Source of the DNA: Cupriavidus oxalaticus
GTDB taxonomy: Bacteria; Pseudomonadota; Gammaproteobacteria; Burkholderiales; Burkholderiaceae
Length of the DNA stretch: 64,000 nt
Assembly: GCF_004768545.1 (NCBI RefSeq)
Contig: NZ_CP038634.1
Coordinates: 186,001-250,000, forward strand
Direction: 5' to 3'
Shown here: positions 35,381-44,892 of the stretch, piece after piece
Position numbering within the stretch: position 1 is the stretch's first letter
How the letters are laid out: every line of letters starts with the position of its first letter
The notes under the pieces: generated by a model
What the model was told of the DNA's origin: nothing
What the model saw: only the letters and a program-made list of their open reading frames with translations
Database searches by the model: none
Position numbers and translations under genes: made by a program

Positions 35381-37240
35381 TCAGTCGTCCAGCAGCGACA
35401 GGTCGCGCACGGCGCCCTTGTCGGCCGACATGACCAGCTTGGCATAGGCCTTCAGCGCGGCCGACACCTTGCGCGGACGCGCCTTGGCCGGCTTCCAGCC
35501 GCGGGCGTCCTGCTCCTGGCGGCGGCGCGCCAGTTCCTCGTCGGACACCAGCACGTCGATGGTGCGGTTGGGGATGTCGATGCGGATCTTGTCGCCGTCG
35601 CGCACCAGCCCGATCGCACCGCCGGCTGCCGCCTCGGGCGAGCAGTGGCCGATCGACAGGCCCGAGGTGCCGCCCGAGAAGCGGCCGTCGGTCAGCAGCG
35701 CGCACGCCTTGCCCAGGCCCTTGGACTTGATGTAGCTGGTCGGGTACAGCATTTCCTGCATGCCGGGGCCGCCCTTGGGGCCTTCGTAGCGCACGATCAC
35801 CACGTCGCCGGCCTTTACCTTGTCGTTCAGGATGTTCTCGACCGCCTCGTCCTGCGACTCGGTGACATGCGCCGTGCCCTCGAACACCAGGATGCTCTCG
35901 TCCACGCCGGCGGTCTTCACCACGCAGCCGTCGAGCGCGATGTTGCCCCTCAGCACGGCCAGGCCGCCTTCCTTGGAGAACGCATGCTCATAGGAGCGGA
36001 TGCAGCCCTCGGCGCGGTCCAGGTCCAGGCTCGGCCAGCGCGTGTCCTGGCTGAACGCGACCTGCGTCGGGATGCCGGCGGGGCCGGCCATGTAGAAATG
36101 GCGGACCGCTTCGTCCTGCGTGCGGCCGATGTCCCACTGCTCCAGCGCATCCTTGAGCGAGGGGGCGTGGACCGTCGGCACGTCGGTATGCAGCTTGCCG
36201 GCGCGTTCCAGCTCGCCCAGGATCGCCATGATGCCGCCGGCGCGGTGCACGTCTTCGATGTGGTACTTGTTGGTGTTGGGCGCGACCTTGCACAGCTGCG
36301 GCACGACGCGCGAGAGGCGGTCGATGTCGTCCATGGTGAAGTCGATGCCCGCTTCCTGCGCGATCGCCAGCAGGTGCAGGATGGTGTTGGTCGAGCCGCC
36401 CATGGCGATATCCAGCGTCATGGCGTTCTCGAACGCCTTGAAGCCCACCGAGCGCGGCAGCACGCGCGCGTCTTCCTGCTCGTAGTACTGGCGTGCCAGC
36501 TCCACGATGCGGCTGCCGGCGCGCTTGAACAGTTGCTCGCGGTCGGCGTGGGTTGCCACCACGGTGCCGTTGCCCGGCAGCGAGAGGCCCAGCGCCTCGG
36601 TCAGGCAGTTCATGGAGTTGGCCGTGAACATGCCCGAGCACGAACCGCAGGTCGGGCACGCCGAGCGCTCCACCTCGGCCACGTCGGCGTCGGAATAGGC
36701 GCTGTCGGCGGCGATCACCATGGCGTCGACCAGGTCGAGCTTCTTGAACTCGACGGCCTTGGTGACGGGATTGGCCAGGCGCGTCTTGCCGGCTTCCATC
36801 GGGCCGCCGGAGACGAAGATCACCGGGATGTTGAGGCGCATCGCGGCCATCAGCATGCCCGGGGTGATCTTGTCGCAGTTGGAGATGCACACCATGGCAT
36901 CGGCGCAGTGCGCGTTGACCATGTACTCGACCGAGTCGGCAATGATGTCGCGGCTGGGCAGCGAGTACAGCATGCCGTCGTGGCCCATGGCGATGCCGTC
37001 ATCGACCGCGATGGTGTTGAATTCCTTGGCCACGCCGCCGGCTGCCTCGATCTCGCGCGCGACCAGCTGGCCCAGGTCCTTCAGGTGCACGTGCCCGGGC
37101 ACGAACTGGGTGAACGAATTGACCACCGCGACGATGGGCTTGTTGAAATCGTCGTCTTTCATGCCGGTGGCACGCCACAGCGAGCGGGCCCCCGCCATGT
37201 TGCGGCCGGCGGTGGAGGTTTTGGAACGGTATGTGGGCAT
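35381..37240 (-). CDS. ilvD: Dihydroxy-acid dehydratase
   Basis: A 619-residue enzyme of valine/isoleucine and CoA biosynthesis that dehydrates 2,3-dihydroxy-isovalerate and its methyl homologue; a cytoplasmic Fe-S protein. The length matches E. coli IlvD (about 616). Motifs: [46 protein letters not shown] and [20 protein letters not shown] (cluster cysteines), [20 protein letters not shown] and [21 protein letters not shown]. The ATG at 37240 starts [14 protein letters not shown]; the open frame extends to 37339 without a better start. The 300-bp gap to ligD (37241-37540) shows no gene or clear signal. Confidence 0.97.
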   Translation of the reverse strand: MPTYRSKTSTAGRNMAGARSLWRATGMKDDDFNKPIVAVVNSFTQFVPGHVHLKDLGQLVAREIEAAGGVAKEFNTIAVDDGIAMGHDGMLYSLPSRDIIADSVEYMVNAHCADAMVCISNCDKITPGMLMAAMRLNIPVIFVSGGPMEAGKTRLANPVTKAVEFKKLDLVDAMVIAADSAYSDADVAEVERSACPTCGSCSGMFTANSMNCLTEALGLSLPGNGTVVATHADREQLFKRAGSRIVELARQYYEQEDARVLPRSVGFKAFENAMTLDIAMGGSTNTILHLLAIAQEAGIDFTMDDIDRLSRVVPQLCKVAPNTNKYHIEDVHRAGGIMAILGELERAGKLHTDVPTVHAPSLKDALEQWDIGRTQDEAVRHFYMAGPAGIPTQVAFSQDTRWPSLDLDRAEGCIRSYEHAFSKEGGLAVLRGNIALDGCVVKTAGVDESILVFEGTAHVTESQDEAVENILNDKVKAGDVVIVRYEGPKGGPGMQEMLYPTSYIKSKGLGKACALLTDGRFSGGTSGLSIGHCSPEAAAGGAIGLVRDGDKIRIDIPNRTIDVLVSDEELARRRQEQDARGWKPAKARPRKVSAALKAYAKLVMSADKGAVRDLSLLDD

Positions 37241-37540
37241 TGTTTTGCTAAGGAATGTCGCCAGAAAGGTTGCGGGCCACGGGATGAACGGCCCTGCGCG
37301 CGCCCGTGCGGACAACCTCTTGAGCTGCGCCCTGGGCAAACCGGGGATTATCCCATAACAGGTCGTGTGTCAGGCTCCGGGTCGGCGGCCGATGCGGGCC
37401 GTGGATGGGAGCGCCCCCTCGAAATGCCCGATGACGCACTTCCCTCCAACGTAAGACACCGCCCGATACACCGTATCCGGCGCGCCCCCTAGACTGGAAT
37501 CGCGGGCGCTCTCGTGGCGCGGCTGAGGCGCGGAAGTCTT

Positions 37541-40078
37541 ATGGCAACGAACCCAAGGGCGACAACGGCCAGGCGCCGCGCTGCGGAGCGGCCGGCCAGC
37601 CTTCAGGATTACCAGGAAAAGCGGAATTTCCACATTACCCCCGAGCCCGCCGGCACACGGCGCAGGGGGAAGGCGCAGCCGTTGCGCCAGCCGTTGCATT
37701 TTGTGGTGCAGAAGCACTGGGCCCGCCGCCTGCACTACGATTTCCGGCTGGAACTGGACGGCGTGCTGCTGAGCTGGGCCGTGCCCAAGGGACCCAGCTA
37801 CGACCCTGCCGAAAAGCGCATTGCCATCCATGTCGAGGACCATCCGCTCGACTATGCGGATTTTGAAGGCGAGATTCCACCGAAACAGTACGGCGCCGGC
37901 TCGGTCATTGTCTGGGACCGCGGCACGTGGGCGCCGGTCGGCGACGCGCGTGAGGGCATGGCAGCCGGCAAGCTGGTGTTCGACCTGTCCGGCGAGAAGC
38001 TGGCCGGCCGCTGGGAACTGGTCCGCATCGCCAGGCCGGGCGACCAGTCGGATCAGTGGATCCTCTTCAAGAAGCGCGACGCGTGGGCGCGGCCGTTGTC
38101 GGAGTTCGATGTGCTGGCCGCGCTGCCGGACAGCGTCATCGCCAGGCCACTGGGCGCATTGAACGAATCCGGGCAAGGCCTGGTTGACGACGCGGCCGAG
38201 GCGGTCAGGCACGCGCCGCGCGCGCCGCTGCCGGCGAAGCTGGCGCCGCAGCTGGCAACGCCTTCGCCCACGCTACCGGGCGGCACCGGCTGGATCATCG
38301 AAACCAAGTTCGACGGCTACCGCATCCTGGCGCGGATCGACGATGCGCGGGTGACGCTCTTCACCCGCAACGGCCATGACTGGACCCGCAAGCTCGGCTC
38401 GCTGGCCGCCGAGATCGAGAAGCTCGATATCTCGCAAGGCTGGCTCGATGGCGAGATCGTCGTGCTGCGCGACGGCATGCCGGACTTCAATGCGCTGCAG
38501 AACGCCATCGACGGGCAGCGGCACGACGCCATTGTCTTCTTTGCCTTCGACCTGCCTTACTGGGAAGGCCGCGACCTGCGCGGCCTGCCGCTGGCGCAGC
38601 GCCGCGAAAAGCTGGCCACGCTGGTCGCCACGGGCACGGAGCGGGTCCGCTTCAGCGAGGCCTTCGATGCGCCTGCCGCGCAGATGTTCCAGGCGGCGTG
38701 CAAGCTCGGCCTGGAAGGCCTGATGTTCAAGCGCGCGGATGCGGCCTACGTTTCCGCTCGTACGCAGACCTGGCTGAAGATCAAGTGCAAGCTGCGCCAG
38801 GAGTTCGTCATCGGCGGGTTCGCGGACCGCGAAGGGTCGAAGACTGAAATCGGCAGGCTGCACCTGGGTGTCTATGACGAGGGCAACAAGGGCGAACTGC
38901 TCTACGTGGGCGGCGTCGGCACCGGCTGGGACAGCGAGATGGCCGCGAAGCTGCACAAGCGGCTGGCGGCATTGCAGGTCGACGACAGCCCGTTCGCCAA
39001 CGAAGCGCGTGGCAGCCGCCGCTGGGGCCGTGGCCGTCCCGCCGTGTCGCGATGGGTCAAGCCAACGCTGGTGGCGGAGGTCGAGTTTTCCGACTGGACG
39101 CCGGAGGGCCAGGTCCGCCATGCCTGCTTCAAGGGCCTGCGCACCGACCGCCCCGCCGGGTCGGTCCGGCGCGAAGCGGTCCAGACCGCCGTGACGCCGC
39201 ATGGCATGGCCGCCATCAAGGTCACCAACCCCGCGCGCGTCATCGACAAGGCCGGGGGCTTCACCAAGGTCGAACTGGTGCGCTATTACGAGAGCGTCGC
39301 CAGCCTGATGCTGCCGCACCTCGCCGAGCGCCCCTTGTCGCTGGTGCGCGCGCCGGAAGGCATCGACGGGCCGACGTTTTTCCAGAAGTATGCGGAAACG
39401 GCAATGCCGGGACTGACCGAGCGCCCCGCGTCGCTCTGGCCCGGCCACGGCGCGCTGCTGACGGCCGACTCGGCCGAAGCCATCGTCGCCGCGGCGCAGA
39501 TGAATGTGGTGGAGTTCCATACCTGGAACTCCACCACACGCGATATCGACCATCCCGACCGGGTCATCTTCGATCTCGATCCCGGCGAAGGCGTGCCATG
39601 GGAATCGATGCTCGAAGCAGCCATGCTGGTGCGCACGCTGCTCGATGAGCTCGGCCTGCAGGCATGGCTGAAGACCAGCGGCGGCAAGGGACTGCATGTG
39701 GTGGTGCCGCTGGCGCCGCGCCGCTCGTACGATGAAGTCAAGGCATTCTCACGGGCGGCGGTGAAGCACCTGGCCGCCACCCTGCCCCGCCGCTTCACCG
39801 CCCGCTCCGGCGCGGCCAACCGCAAGGGGCGGATTTTTGTCGATTACCTGCGCAACGGCTTTTCCCAGACCACCGCGGCGGCGTTCTCGGCGCGGGCCAG
39901 GCCGGGGCTCGGGGTCTCGATGCCGGTGTCGTGGGAGCAACTTGGCAAGCTGAAAAGTGGCGCACAGTGGACCATCCGCGATGCCCGCGAGTACCTCAGC
40001 TTCCAGGTCGCCGACCCGTGGCAGTCCTATTGGGACAGCCGCCAGACTTTGACCGCCGCCATCGAGCGCTTAAGCTGA
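37541..40078 (+). CDS. ligD: ATP-dependent DNA ligase D, multidomain
   Basis: An 845-residue LigD that repairs double-strand breaks with Ku. Domain order is phosphoesterase, ligase, polymerase. The 3'-phosphoesterase domain spans about residues 50-165 (FVVQKHWARRLHYDFRLELD, HVEDHPLDYADFEGEIPPKQ). The ligase domain has the nucleotidyl lysine Lys256 in ETKFDGYR, then DGEIVVLR, EGLMFKRADA and WLKIKCK. The primase/polymerase domain carries the metal pair Asp678/Asp680 in FDLDPGEG, then TSGGKGLHVVVPL. I start at 37541, where GGAAG precedes the ATG. It heads a three-gene operon with ku 30 bp downstream. Confidence 0.96.
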   Translation: MATNPRATTARRRAAERPASLQDYQEKRNFHITPEPAGTRRRGKAQPLRQPLHFVVQKHWARRLHYDFRLELDGVLLSWAVPKGPSYDPAEKRIAIHVEDHPLDYADFEGEIPPKQYGAGSVIVWDRGTWAPVGDAREGMAAGKLVFDLSGEKLAGRWELVRIARPGDQSDQWILFKKRDAWARPLSEFDVLAALPDSVIARPLGALNESGQGLVDDAAEAVRHAPRAPLPAKLAPQLATPSPTLPGGTGWIIETKFDGYRILARIDDARVTLFTRNGHDWTRKLGSLAAEIEKLDISQGWLDGEIVVLRDGMPDFNALQNAIDGQRHDAIVFFAFDLPYWEGRDLRGLPLAQRREKLATLVATGTERVRFSEAFDAPAAQMFQAACKLGLEGLMFKRADAAYVSARTQTWLKIKCKLRQEFVIGGFADREGSKTEIGRLHLGVYDEGNKGELLYVGGVGTGWDSEMAAKLHKRLAALQVDDSPFANEARGSRRWGRGRPAVSRWVKPTLVAEVEFSDWTPEGQVRHACFKGLRTDRPAGSVRREAVQTAVTPHGMAAIKVTNPARVIDKAGGFTKVELVRYYESVASLMLPHLAERPLSLVRAPEGIDGPTFFQKYAETAMPGLTERPASLWPGHGALLTADSAEAIVAAAQMNVVEFHTWNSTTRDIDHPDRVIFDLDPGEGVPWESMLEAAMLVRTLLDELGLQAWLKTSGGKGLHVVVPLAPRRSYDEVKAFSRAAVKHLAATLPRRFTARSGAANRKGRIFVDYLRNGFSQTTAAAFSARARPGLGVSMPVSWEQLGKLKSGAQWTIRDAREYLSFQVADPWQSYWDSRQTLTAAIERLS

Positions 40079-40108
40079 TTCCAGCCGTACTGCATTGCGG
40101 AGACTTCC

Positions 40109-41005
40109 ATGCCTGCCCGATCCCTCGCCTCGCTGTCCCTCTCCTTCGGCCTAGTATCGATCCCCGTCAAGCTCTACACGGCCACCGAAACCAGCTCGGC
40201 GGTGCGCTTCAACCTGCTGAGCAAGGAAGGCTCGCGCCTGAAGCAGCAGTACATCTCCGAGCAGACGCAGGAGGTGGTCGAGCGGGCCGACATGGTCAAG
40301 GGCTATGAATTCGAGAAGGGCCGCTTCGTGACCTTCTCTCCCGACGAGCTCAAGGCGCTGGAAGAAAGCGCCAGCCACATGGTCGATATCGTCGCGTTCA
40401 TTCCCGAGCGAAGCGTCGATCCGCTGTACTACGACAAGGCCTATTTCATCGCGCCGGACAAGCGCGGCGGCAAGCCTTACAGCCTGCTGCGCGAAGCCAT
40501 GGCCAGGACCGGGCGCTGCGCCATCGCCAAGTGGGCCGCCAAGGGCAAGTCGCATATCGTGCAGATCCGGCCGGTCGAAGGCGGGCTGGTGTTCCAGCAG
40601 CTGCTGTTCGCCGATGAAGTGCGCAATATCGCGGAACTGCATATCGATGAGGTGGCGGTCTCGGATGCCGAGCTGAAACTCGCGGTCCAGCTGATCGAGC
40701 AGGCATCGGAAGACCAGTACGACCCGGCCCAGTACAAGGACGAAGAGAAGGCCAGGGTTCTCGCCGCCATCGACGCCAAGATCGCCGGCAAGCAGATCGT
40801 GTCGCCGGAGCCGGCCGAGGTTGCCGCCGGCGGCGAGGTCATCGACCTGATGGATGCACTGCGCGCCAGCCTGTCGAAGAAGGGAGCGCCTGCGGCCAAG
40901 GGCAAGGCCGCCGCGGAAACGGCGTCCGCCCGCCGTCCCGGCAAGCGCGCCGCAACGCCGGCAGCGCCCACGCCGATCCGGCGCACCGCGAAGAAATCGG
41001 CGTGA
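40109..41005 (+). CDS. ku: Ku protein, end-joining DNA-end binder
   Basis: A 298-residue bacterial Ku, a homodimeric ring that binds DNA ends and recruits LigD. Visible: SLSFGLVSIPVKLYTATE, VKGYEFEKGRFVTFSPDELK, IVAFIPERSVDPLYYDKAYF, APDKRGGKPYSLLREAMART and KARVLAAIDAKIAGKQIV. The last about 45 residues form an Ala/Lys/Arg-rich tail (KGKAAAETASARRPGKRA to RRTAKKSA) resembling the basic extensions that tune DNA binding. Its stop overlaps the GTG start of the next gene by 4 bp. Confidence 0.96.
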   Translation: MPARSLASLSLSFGLVSIPVKLYTATETSSAVRFNLLSKEGSRLKQQYISEQTQEVVERADMVKGYEFEKGRFVTFSPDELKALEESASHMVDIVAFIPERSVDPLYYDKAYFIAPDKRGGKPYSLLREAMARTGRCAIAKWAAKGKSHIVQIRPVEGGLVFQQLLFADEVRNIAELHIDEVAVSDAELKLAVQLIEQASEDQYDPAQYKDEEKARVLAAIDAKIAGKQIVSPEPAEVAAGGEVIDLMDALRASLSKKGAPAAKGKAAAETASARRPGKRAATPAAPTPIRRTAKKSA

Positions 41006-41820
41006 ACCGCGGCGAAGGCCTGACCACGCGGGCGCTGGAGGCGCGCCTGGGCGTATCGCGCCGGCTGATCGGCAGCCTGGTCAGCGCCGGGCTGGTCACG
41101 CCCGCGCGCGGTCCGCGCGGCGAGCATGTGTTCTCGTTCCAGGACGTGGTGCTGATCCGCACCGCGGCCTCGCTGCACCAGGCACGCGTGGCACCGGCGC
41201 AGATCCTGCGGGCGCTGCAGCGGCTCGAACGGCTGGCGCCGGACCGGCACCTGTCAGGCATGCGCATGTCCGCCAGCAGCGGCAAGGTCTCGGTGCGCGA
41301 CCGGCATGGCGCGTGGCTGGTGGAGAGCGGGCAGCGGCTGATGGAATTCGAGCCGGCGCCGGACGATGTGCGCGTGGTGGAACTGGCGCGTGCCGCCGCC
41401 GGCGAAACAGCGGCCGGCCAAGCCTTTGCGCGCGCGCAGGCGCTCGAGCCCGTCGATGCCGTCGCCGCGGAAGCCGGCTACCGGCGCGCGCTGTCGCTGG
41501 CGCCCGGCATGCTGGACGCCTACCTGAACCTGGGCTGCCTGCTGTCGGACCAGCAGCGCTTCGACGACGCGATCGCGCTCTATGAAGGCGCACTGGGCTG
41601 GCTGCCGGACGCGCCGCAGCTGCATTTCAACCTGGGCGTCGCGCTGGAAGATATTGGTGCGCCGCAGTCGGCGCTGGCGGCCTACGATCGCTGCATTGCG
41701 CTTGCGCCCGGCGATGCGGATGCACATTACAACGCCGCGCGGCTGCATCATGAACTGGGGCACTTCGAGAAGGCGGTGCGGCACTTCAACCAGTATCGCA
41801 AGCTCAACCGGGCGGATTAG
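41002..41820 (+). CDS. MerR-like DNA-binding domain fused to TPR repeats
   Basis: A 272-residue protein starting at a GTG that overlaps the ku stop (GTGA), so translation is coupled. Residues 1-75 resemble a MerR-type winged helix (LTTRALEARLGVSRRLIGSL, FSFQDVVLIRTAASLHQARV), and about 145-272 contain three TPR units (DAYLNLGCLLSDQQRFDDAI, PQLHFNLGVALEDIGAPQSA, ADAHYNAARLHHELGHFEKA). No catalytic domain is seen. In an operon with ligD and ku it could regulate the operon or act as an adaptor in end joining; both are inferences. Confidence 0.75.
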   Translation: MNRGEGLTTRALEARLGVSRRLIGSLVSAGLVTPARGPRGEHVFSFQDVVLIRTAASLHQARVAPAQILRALQRLERLAPDRHLSGMRMSASSGKVSVRDRHGAWLVESGQRLMEFEPAPDDVRVVELARAAAGETAAGQAFARAQALEPVDAVAAEAGYRRALSLAPGMLDAYLNLGCLLSDQQRFDDAIALYEGALGWLPDAPQLHFNLGVALEDIGAPQSALAAYDRCIALAPGDADAHYNAARLHHELGHFEKAVRHFNQYRKLNRAD

Positions 41821-41867
41821 CAGTACGGGCGGCCGCACGGGCCGATGGCCGCGAAGTGACGCCCGCT

Positions 41868-42122
41868 TCAGCTGAAGCGATCCCGCATGACCAGTGCGCT
41901 GACCTTGTGGCCGTGCCAGAACATCTGGTGGATGCGGCCCTTGAGCTTGTCCAGGGTCTCGTCGTCGAGCGTGTCGAAGGTCAGCCTGACCGCGGGCCGG
42001 GTGCCGTCGCCTTCCATATGTTCGATGCTGTTGTATTCCGGGAAGCCGTACTTCACCAGGAAGGCGCCGATTTCTTCGTCGGTGACGCCGGCATCGATGT
42101 TGCTGAGCATGAGAACGGACAT
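41868..42122 (-). CDS. Small RRM-like (RNA-binding fold) protein
   Basis: An 84-residue protein, MSVLMLSNIDAGVTDEEIGA followed by FLVKYGFPEYN and VRLTFDTLDDETLDKLKGR. The beta-alpha-beta pattern and the opening SNID phrase resemble small single-RRM proteins of Burkholderiales, but the aromatic RNP residues are weak, so RNA binding is uncertain. It is preceded by an unusually complete ribosome-binding site and lies 53 bp downstream of the DUF2950 gene on the same strand. Confidence 0.65.
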   Translation of the reverse strand: MSVLMLSNIDAGVTDEEIGAFLVKYGFPEYNSIEHMEGDGTRPAVRLTFDTLDDETLDKLKGRIHQMFWHGHKVSALVMRDRFS

Positions 42123-42133
42123 GGATCACCTCC
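42123..42133 (-). promoter_or_regulatory. Extended Shine-Dalgarno site
   Basis: Read on the minus strand, GGAGGTGATCC lies directly before the ATG of the RRM-like gene, complementary over about 11 bases to the 3' end of 16S rRNA (which ends GGATCACCTCC-TTA in proteobacteria). Most genes here have 4-6 bases of match, so translation is probably very strong or specially controlled. Confidence 0.7.
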
Positions 42134-42175
42134 GCTGTTGGTACAAGGGCGACGGACATTCCGCCGCCCGGGGCG

Positions 42176-43087
42176 TCATGGCTTGACCTCGGTCCACCCC
42201 GGGCCGGGGTCGAAGGACCGGATCGCAGCGGCCCTTGCCGCACTGTCCGGACCCAGGTCGCGCTCGTAGACGCGGCCGTCGTGGCTCACCATGAAGCTCT
42301 TGACGCCGGTATCCCCGTACCGCAGCGGCCAGGCGATCACCGCAAACCCGCCAAAGAGCTTGCCATCGACGACATAGTCATACTTGCCGCCCGGCGCGTG
42401 CGCGCCCTGCGACGTCAGCAGCCGGTAGCGGTAGCCATGGTAGCCCGCGCCCGGCGCGCTGCGATGCTCCGCGCTGAGAAAGGCGGGGCCCAGCGGGCTT
42501 TCCGGTTCGCCGGGGCGCGTTGGCCAGTACAGGCCATCGTGCTTGCCGGGCGAGCTGACCAGCTTCGAGGCGTACGCTGTCACGCCGCGGTCCTGGCGCA
42601 TCAGCTGCGCATATTCGTTCTGCGCGTCGCACACGGCGAGCAAGGTCTGCATCACCGACAGTTCGTTGCGGCCGATGCGGCGCAGGCGCATCTCATCGAC
42701 GCCGGCGCGCGTGTCGAAATGCCAGCCCTTGGCAGTCTTCACCAGCGGCACCGGCATGGTCCAGCCGTCATTGCCCGCGGCAATGCGGGCGCGGTCTGGC
42801 CCGTCGGGTCGGATTGCGTGCGACTGGTGCCATGCCTCAAGGAACCTGTAGCGGATCTCGGCGCCGACCGGCGGGATCAGGTCGGTATAGCGGGCGCCGA
42901 GCAGCGACTTCATGGCGGCGTCGTCGCTGGTGGCAACCGCTTCGCCGAATGCGTTCATTGCCGCCTCGGGCGTGGCGAAACTCTTCTGCGCGTAGGCCGG
43001 CGCCGCCGCCAGGGCGAGCAGCAGCCCTCCAAGGGACAACGCCTTGCGGCAGGGCCAGGCCAGGCCCGATCGTTGCGTGCGCTGCAT
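42176..43087 (-). CDS. DUF2950 family secreted protein
   Basis: A 303-residue exported protein with signal ALSLGGLLLALAAAPAYAQ. The mature part contains FATPEAAMNAFGEAVATSDD, the Trp-rich DNGWTMPVPLVKTAKGWHFD, NELSVMQTLLAVCDAQNEYA, the GYHGYRYRLLTSQGAHAPGG core and FAVIAWPLRYGDTGVKSFMV, matching my recollection of DUF2950. The function is unknown. It is 15 bp downstream of a DUF3300 gene, a pairing found elsewhere in proteobacteria, which supports a shared envelope role. Confidence 0.85.
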   Translation of the reverse strand: MQRTQRSGLAWPCRKALSLGGLLLALAAAPAYAQKSFATPEAAMNAFGEAVATSDDAAMKSLLGARYTDLIPPVGAEIRYRFLEAWHQSHAIRPDGPDRARIAAGNDGWTMPVPLVKTAKGWHFDTRAGVDEMRLRRIGRNELSVMQTLLAVCDAQNEYAQLMRQDRGVTAYASKLVSSPGKHDGLYWPTRPGEPESPLGPAFLSAEHRSAPGAGYHGYRYRLLTSQGAHAPGGKYDYVVDGKLFGGFAVIAWPLRYGDTGVKSFMVSHDGRVYERDLGPDSAARAAAIRSFDPGPGWTEVKP

Positions 43088-43102
43088 ATCGCTGTCCCCC
43101 GC

Positions 43103-44563
43103 TCAACGCCGTCCGCCACCACGGCCACCGCCACCACCACCGCGGCCACCGCCGAAGCCCCCGCCGCCACGGCCGCCGCCGCCGCCGCTGAAGCCGCCAC
43201 CGCCGCCACGCTGACCGCCACCGTCGCGGAACGAGGCTGACTGCGTGCTGGCGCGGCCGCGGTCGAAGTCACGCTGCGCGGCCGCGCCTCCGCCGCCTAC
43301 GCCCTGGAATGCGTTGTCGCGACCACCGCCAGCGGACCGGTCCGAAGCGCGAGCCCGGTCGGACGCCCCGGCGCGATCGGACACCCCTGCCCGGTCGGAC
43401 ACGCCGGCGCGATCGCCCGCACCGCCACGATTGCCACCTCTGTCCGCGACGCTGCCGCGATCGCCAACACCGCCGCGGTCGCCAACACCGCCGCGGTCGC
43501 CAACACCGCCGCGGTCGCCAACGCCGCCGCGGTCACCGACGCCGCCGCGCCCACCGCGATCCCCGCCCGCCATGCGGTCGGACACGCCACCCGCGCCTTC
43601 GCGGCCGCGGAACTCGTTGCGGCGGTTGGCGGCAGCCGCATCACGCCCGCCAAACCTTTCGCTCGTCGCGTTATCCCGGTACGCCACCCCTTTGCGGTGC
43701 GAGGCGTCGTGCTGCCATTTCCCTCCGCCCTGCACCTTGGTGCGGTCGAAATTGCGATCGATATTGGCAGCCTTGTTGACGTTGATGTTGACGTCGCCCC
43801 CGCCCCAGTTGCAGTTGCCGAAAATCGCGCCCGCAGCGGCCAGGCCAACGCCCCAGGCAAAGCCGGTCATCAGCGCGGCGCCGGGATAGTAGGCGGGATA
43901 AGGGGGCCAGTAATACGGCGGGTAGGAGGGATAGCTCCAGGCGCCATACACCACCGTCGGGTTGTAGGCCGGCACATAGATGACTTCCGGGTTCGCCGGC
44001 TCGATCCGCACGATGGTTTGCGCCGGCGCTGCCGACTGCGCTGCCTGTGCCGACGGCGCCGGCGCAGGTTCTACAATGACGTTCTGCTGCTCGTTCGACT
44101 TGAGATTGCCCGATTGCTGCGCGCGCGCCCGCAACCGCTGCACGGCGTCGAGCACTTCCTTCTCCTGGCCGATGAAAGCGTCGCCCAGCTTCTGCGTCCA
44201 GTCGAGCTTGTCGCTCATGGGCTCCAGCACCTGCGGGAACGCCACCAGCGACTTGACGCTGACATCCCAGCTCTGGCTCTCGACCGCTTTCAGCGCGGCG
44301 TCACCCTTCACCTTGGGATTGGCCTTGACCCAGCGTGCCGCCTGCACGATCTCGAGCGGATAGGTGGAGGCCATCAGCACCTGCGACAGCACCGAATCGG
44401 GATAGAGGGCGATGGGTGCAACCAGGGCCTCGAGTTCTTCCGGCTTGAACGGTGCCGGCTGGGCTGGCGCATTCTGCGCATGGGCACTCAGCGCCAGCCA
44501 TGCCAGGCCCGCGCACAGGCAGGCGCCGACACGGCGCCAAAGACGCATTTCCCGCCCCTCCAT
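43103..44563 (-). CDS. DUF3300 family protein with Gly/Arg/Asp-rich repeat tail
   Basis: A 486-residue exported protein. The signal is GACLCAGLAWLALSAHA; the conserved DUF3300 region follows (ELEALVAPIALYPDSVLSQV, LMASTYPLEIVQAARWVKAN, WTQKLGDAFIGQEKEVLDAV). A hydrophobic Tyr/Pro stretch (SYPSYPPYYWPPYPAYYPGA) and a 230-residue low-complexity tail built from GGVGDR and AGVSDR units end in a Gly-rich run. The tail is disordered and basic overall. Start at 44563 with GGGAG 6 bp upstream; 44548 is also possible. The 329-bp gap up to the divergent ppk2 gene holds no other gene. Confidence 0.82.
   Translation of the reverse strand: MEGREMRLWRRVGACLCAGLAWLALSAHAQNAPAQPAPFKPEELEALVAPIALYPDSVLSQVLMASTYPLEIVQAARWVKANPKVKGDAALKAVESQSWDVSVKSLVAFPQVLEPMSDKLDWTQKLGDAFIGQEKEVLDAVQRLRARAQQSGNLKSNEQQNVIVEPAPAPSAQAAQSAAPAQTIVRIEPANPEVIYVPAYNPTVVYGAWSYPSYPPYYWPPYPAYYPGAALMTGFAWGVGLAAAGAIFGNCNWGGGDVNINVNKAANIDRNFDRTKVQGGGKWQHDASHRKGVAYRDNATSERFGGRDAAAANRRNEFRGREGAGGVSDRMAGGDRGGRGGVGDRGGVGDRGGVGDRGGVGDRGGVGDRGSVADRGGNRGGAGDRAGVSDRAGVSDRAGASDRARASDRSAGGGRDNAFQGVGGGGAAAQRDFDRGRASTQSASFRDGGGQRGGGGGFSGGGGGRGGGGFGGGRGGGGGGRGGGRR
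43458..43551 (-). repeat. 18-bp tandem repeats inside the DUF3300 gene
   Basis: About five units of GGTCGCCAACACCGCCGC (plus-strand view), encoding repeated GGVGDR hexapeptides, with the last unit slightly diverged. Copy number could vary by slippage without breaking the frame, since the unit is a multiple of three. Confidence 0.85.
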
Positions 44564-44892
44564 GGCCGTCTCCCTTGCCCCGTCGCCGAGCGCCGTTACG
44601 GGGCTCAACTTCCGGCCTGCCGTCCGCTCCGTGTCCGCGCCAGGCCTGGAAAAGGTAATTAGCGATCACGATGTATTGCCCTGACAAACTATAGGTGCCG
44701 GCGCCGCCTCCAGAGATGAAAACTTTGCGAAAGTGAAATAGGAAAAACTTTTGCCGCCCGCCGGTCCGGACAACGCGGCCAATGCCCGCGGTTTTGCTAT
44801 TGTGATGAGGTGCCGCATGACACAGGCCGGGCCGCCGTATGCCTTGCCACCTCTCCCGATGCTCGAACCCTATGGACCTATGGAGGAGAACC

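Noticed and set aside
43458..43551. Regular short repeats considered as a CRISPR array
   Set aside because: Units are contiguous 18-mers in a coding frame, with no spacers and no cas genes.
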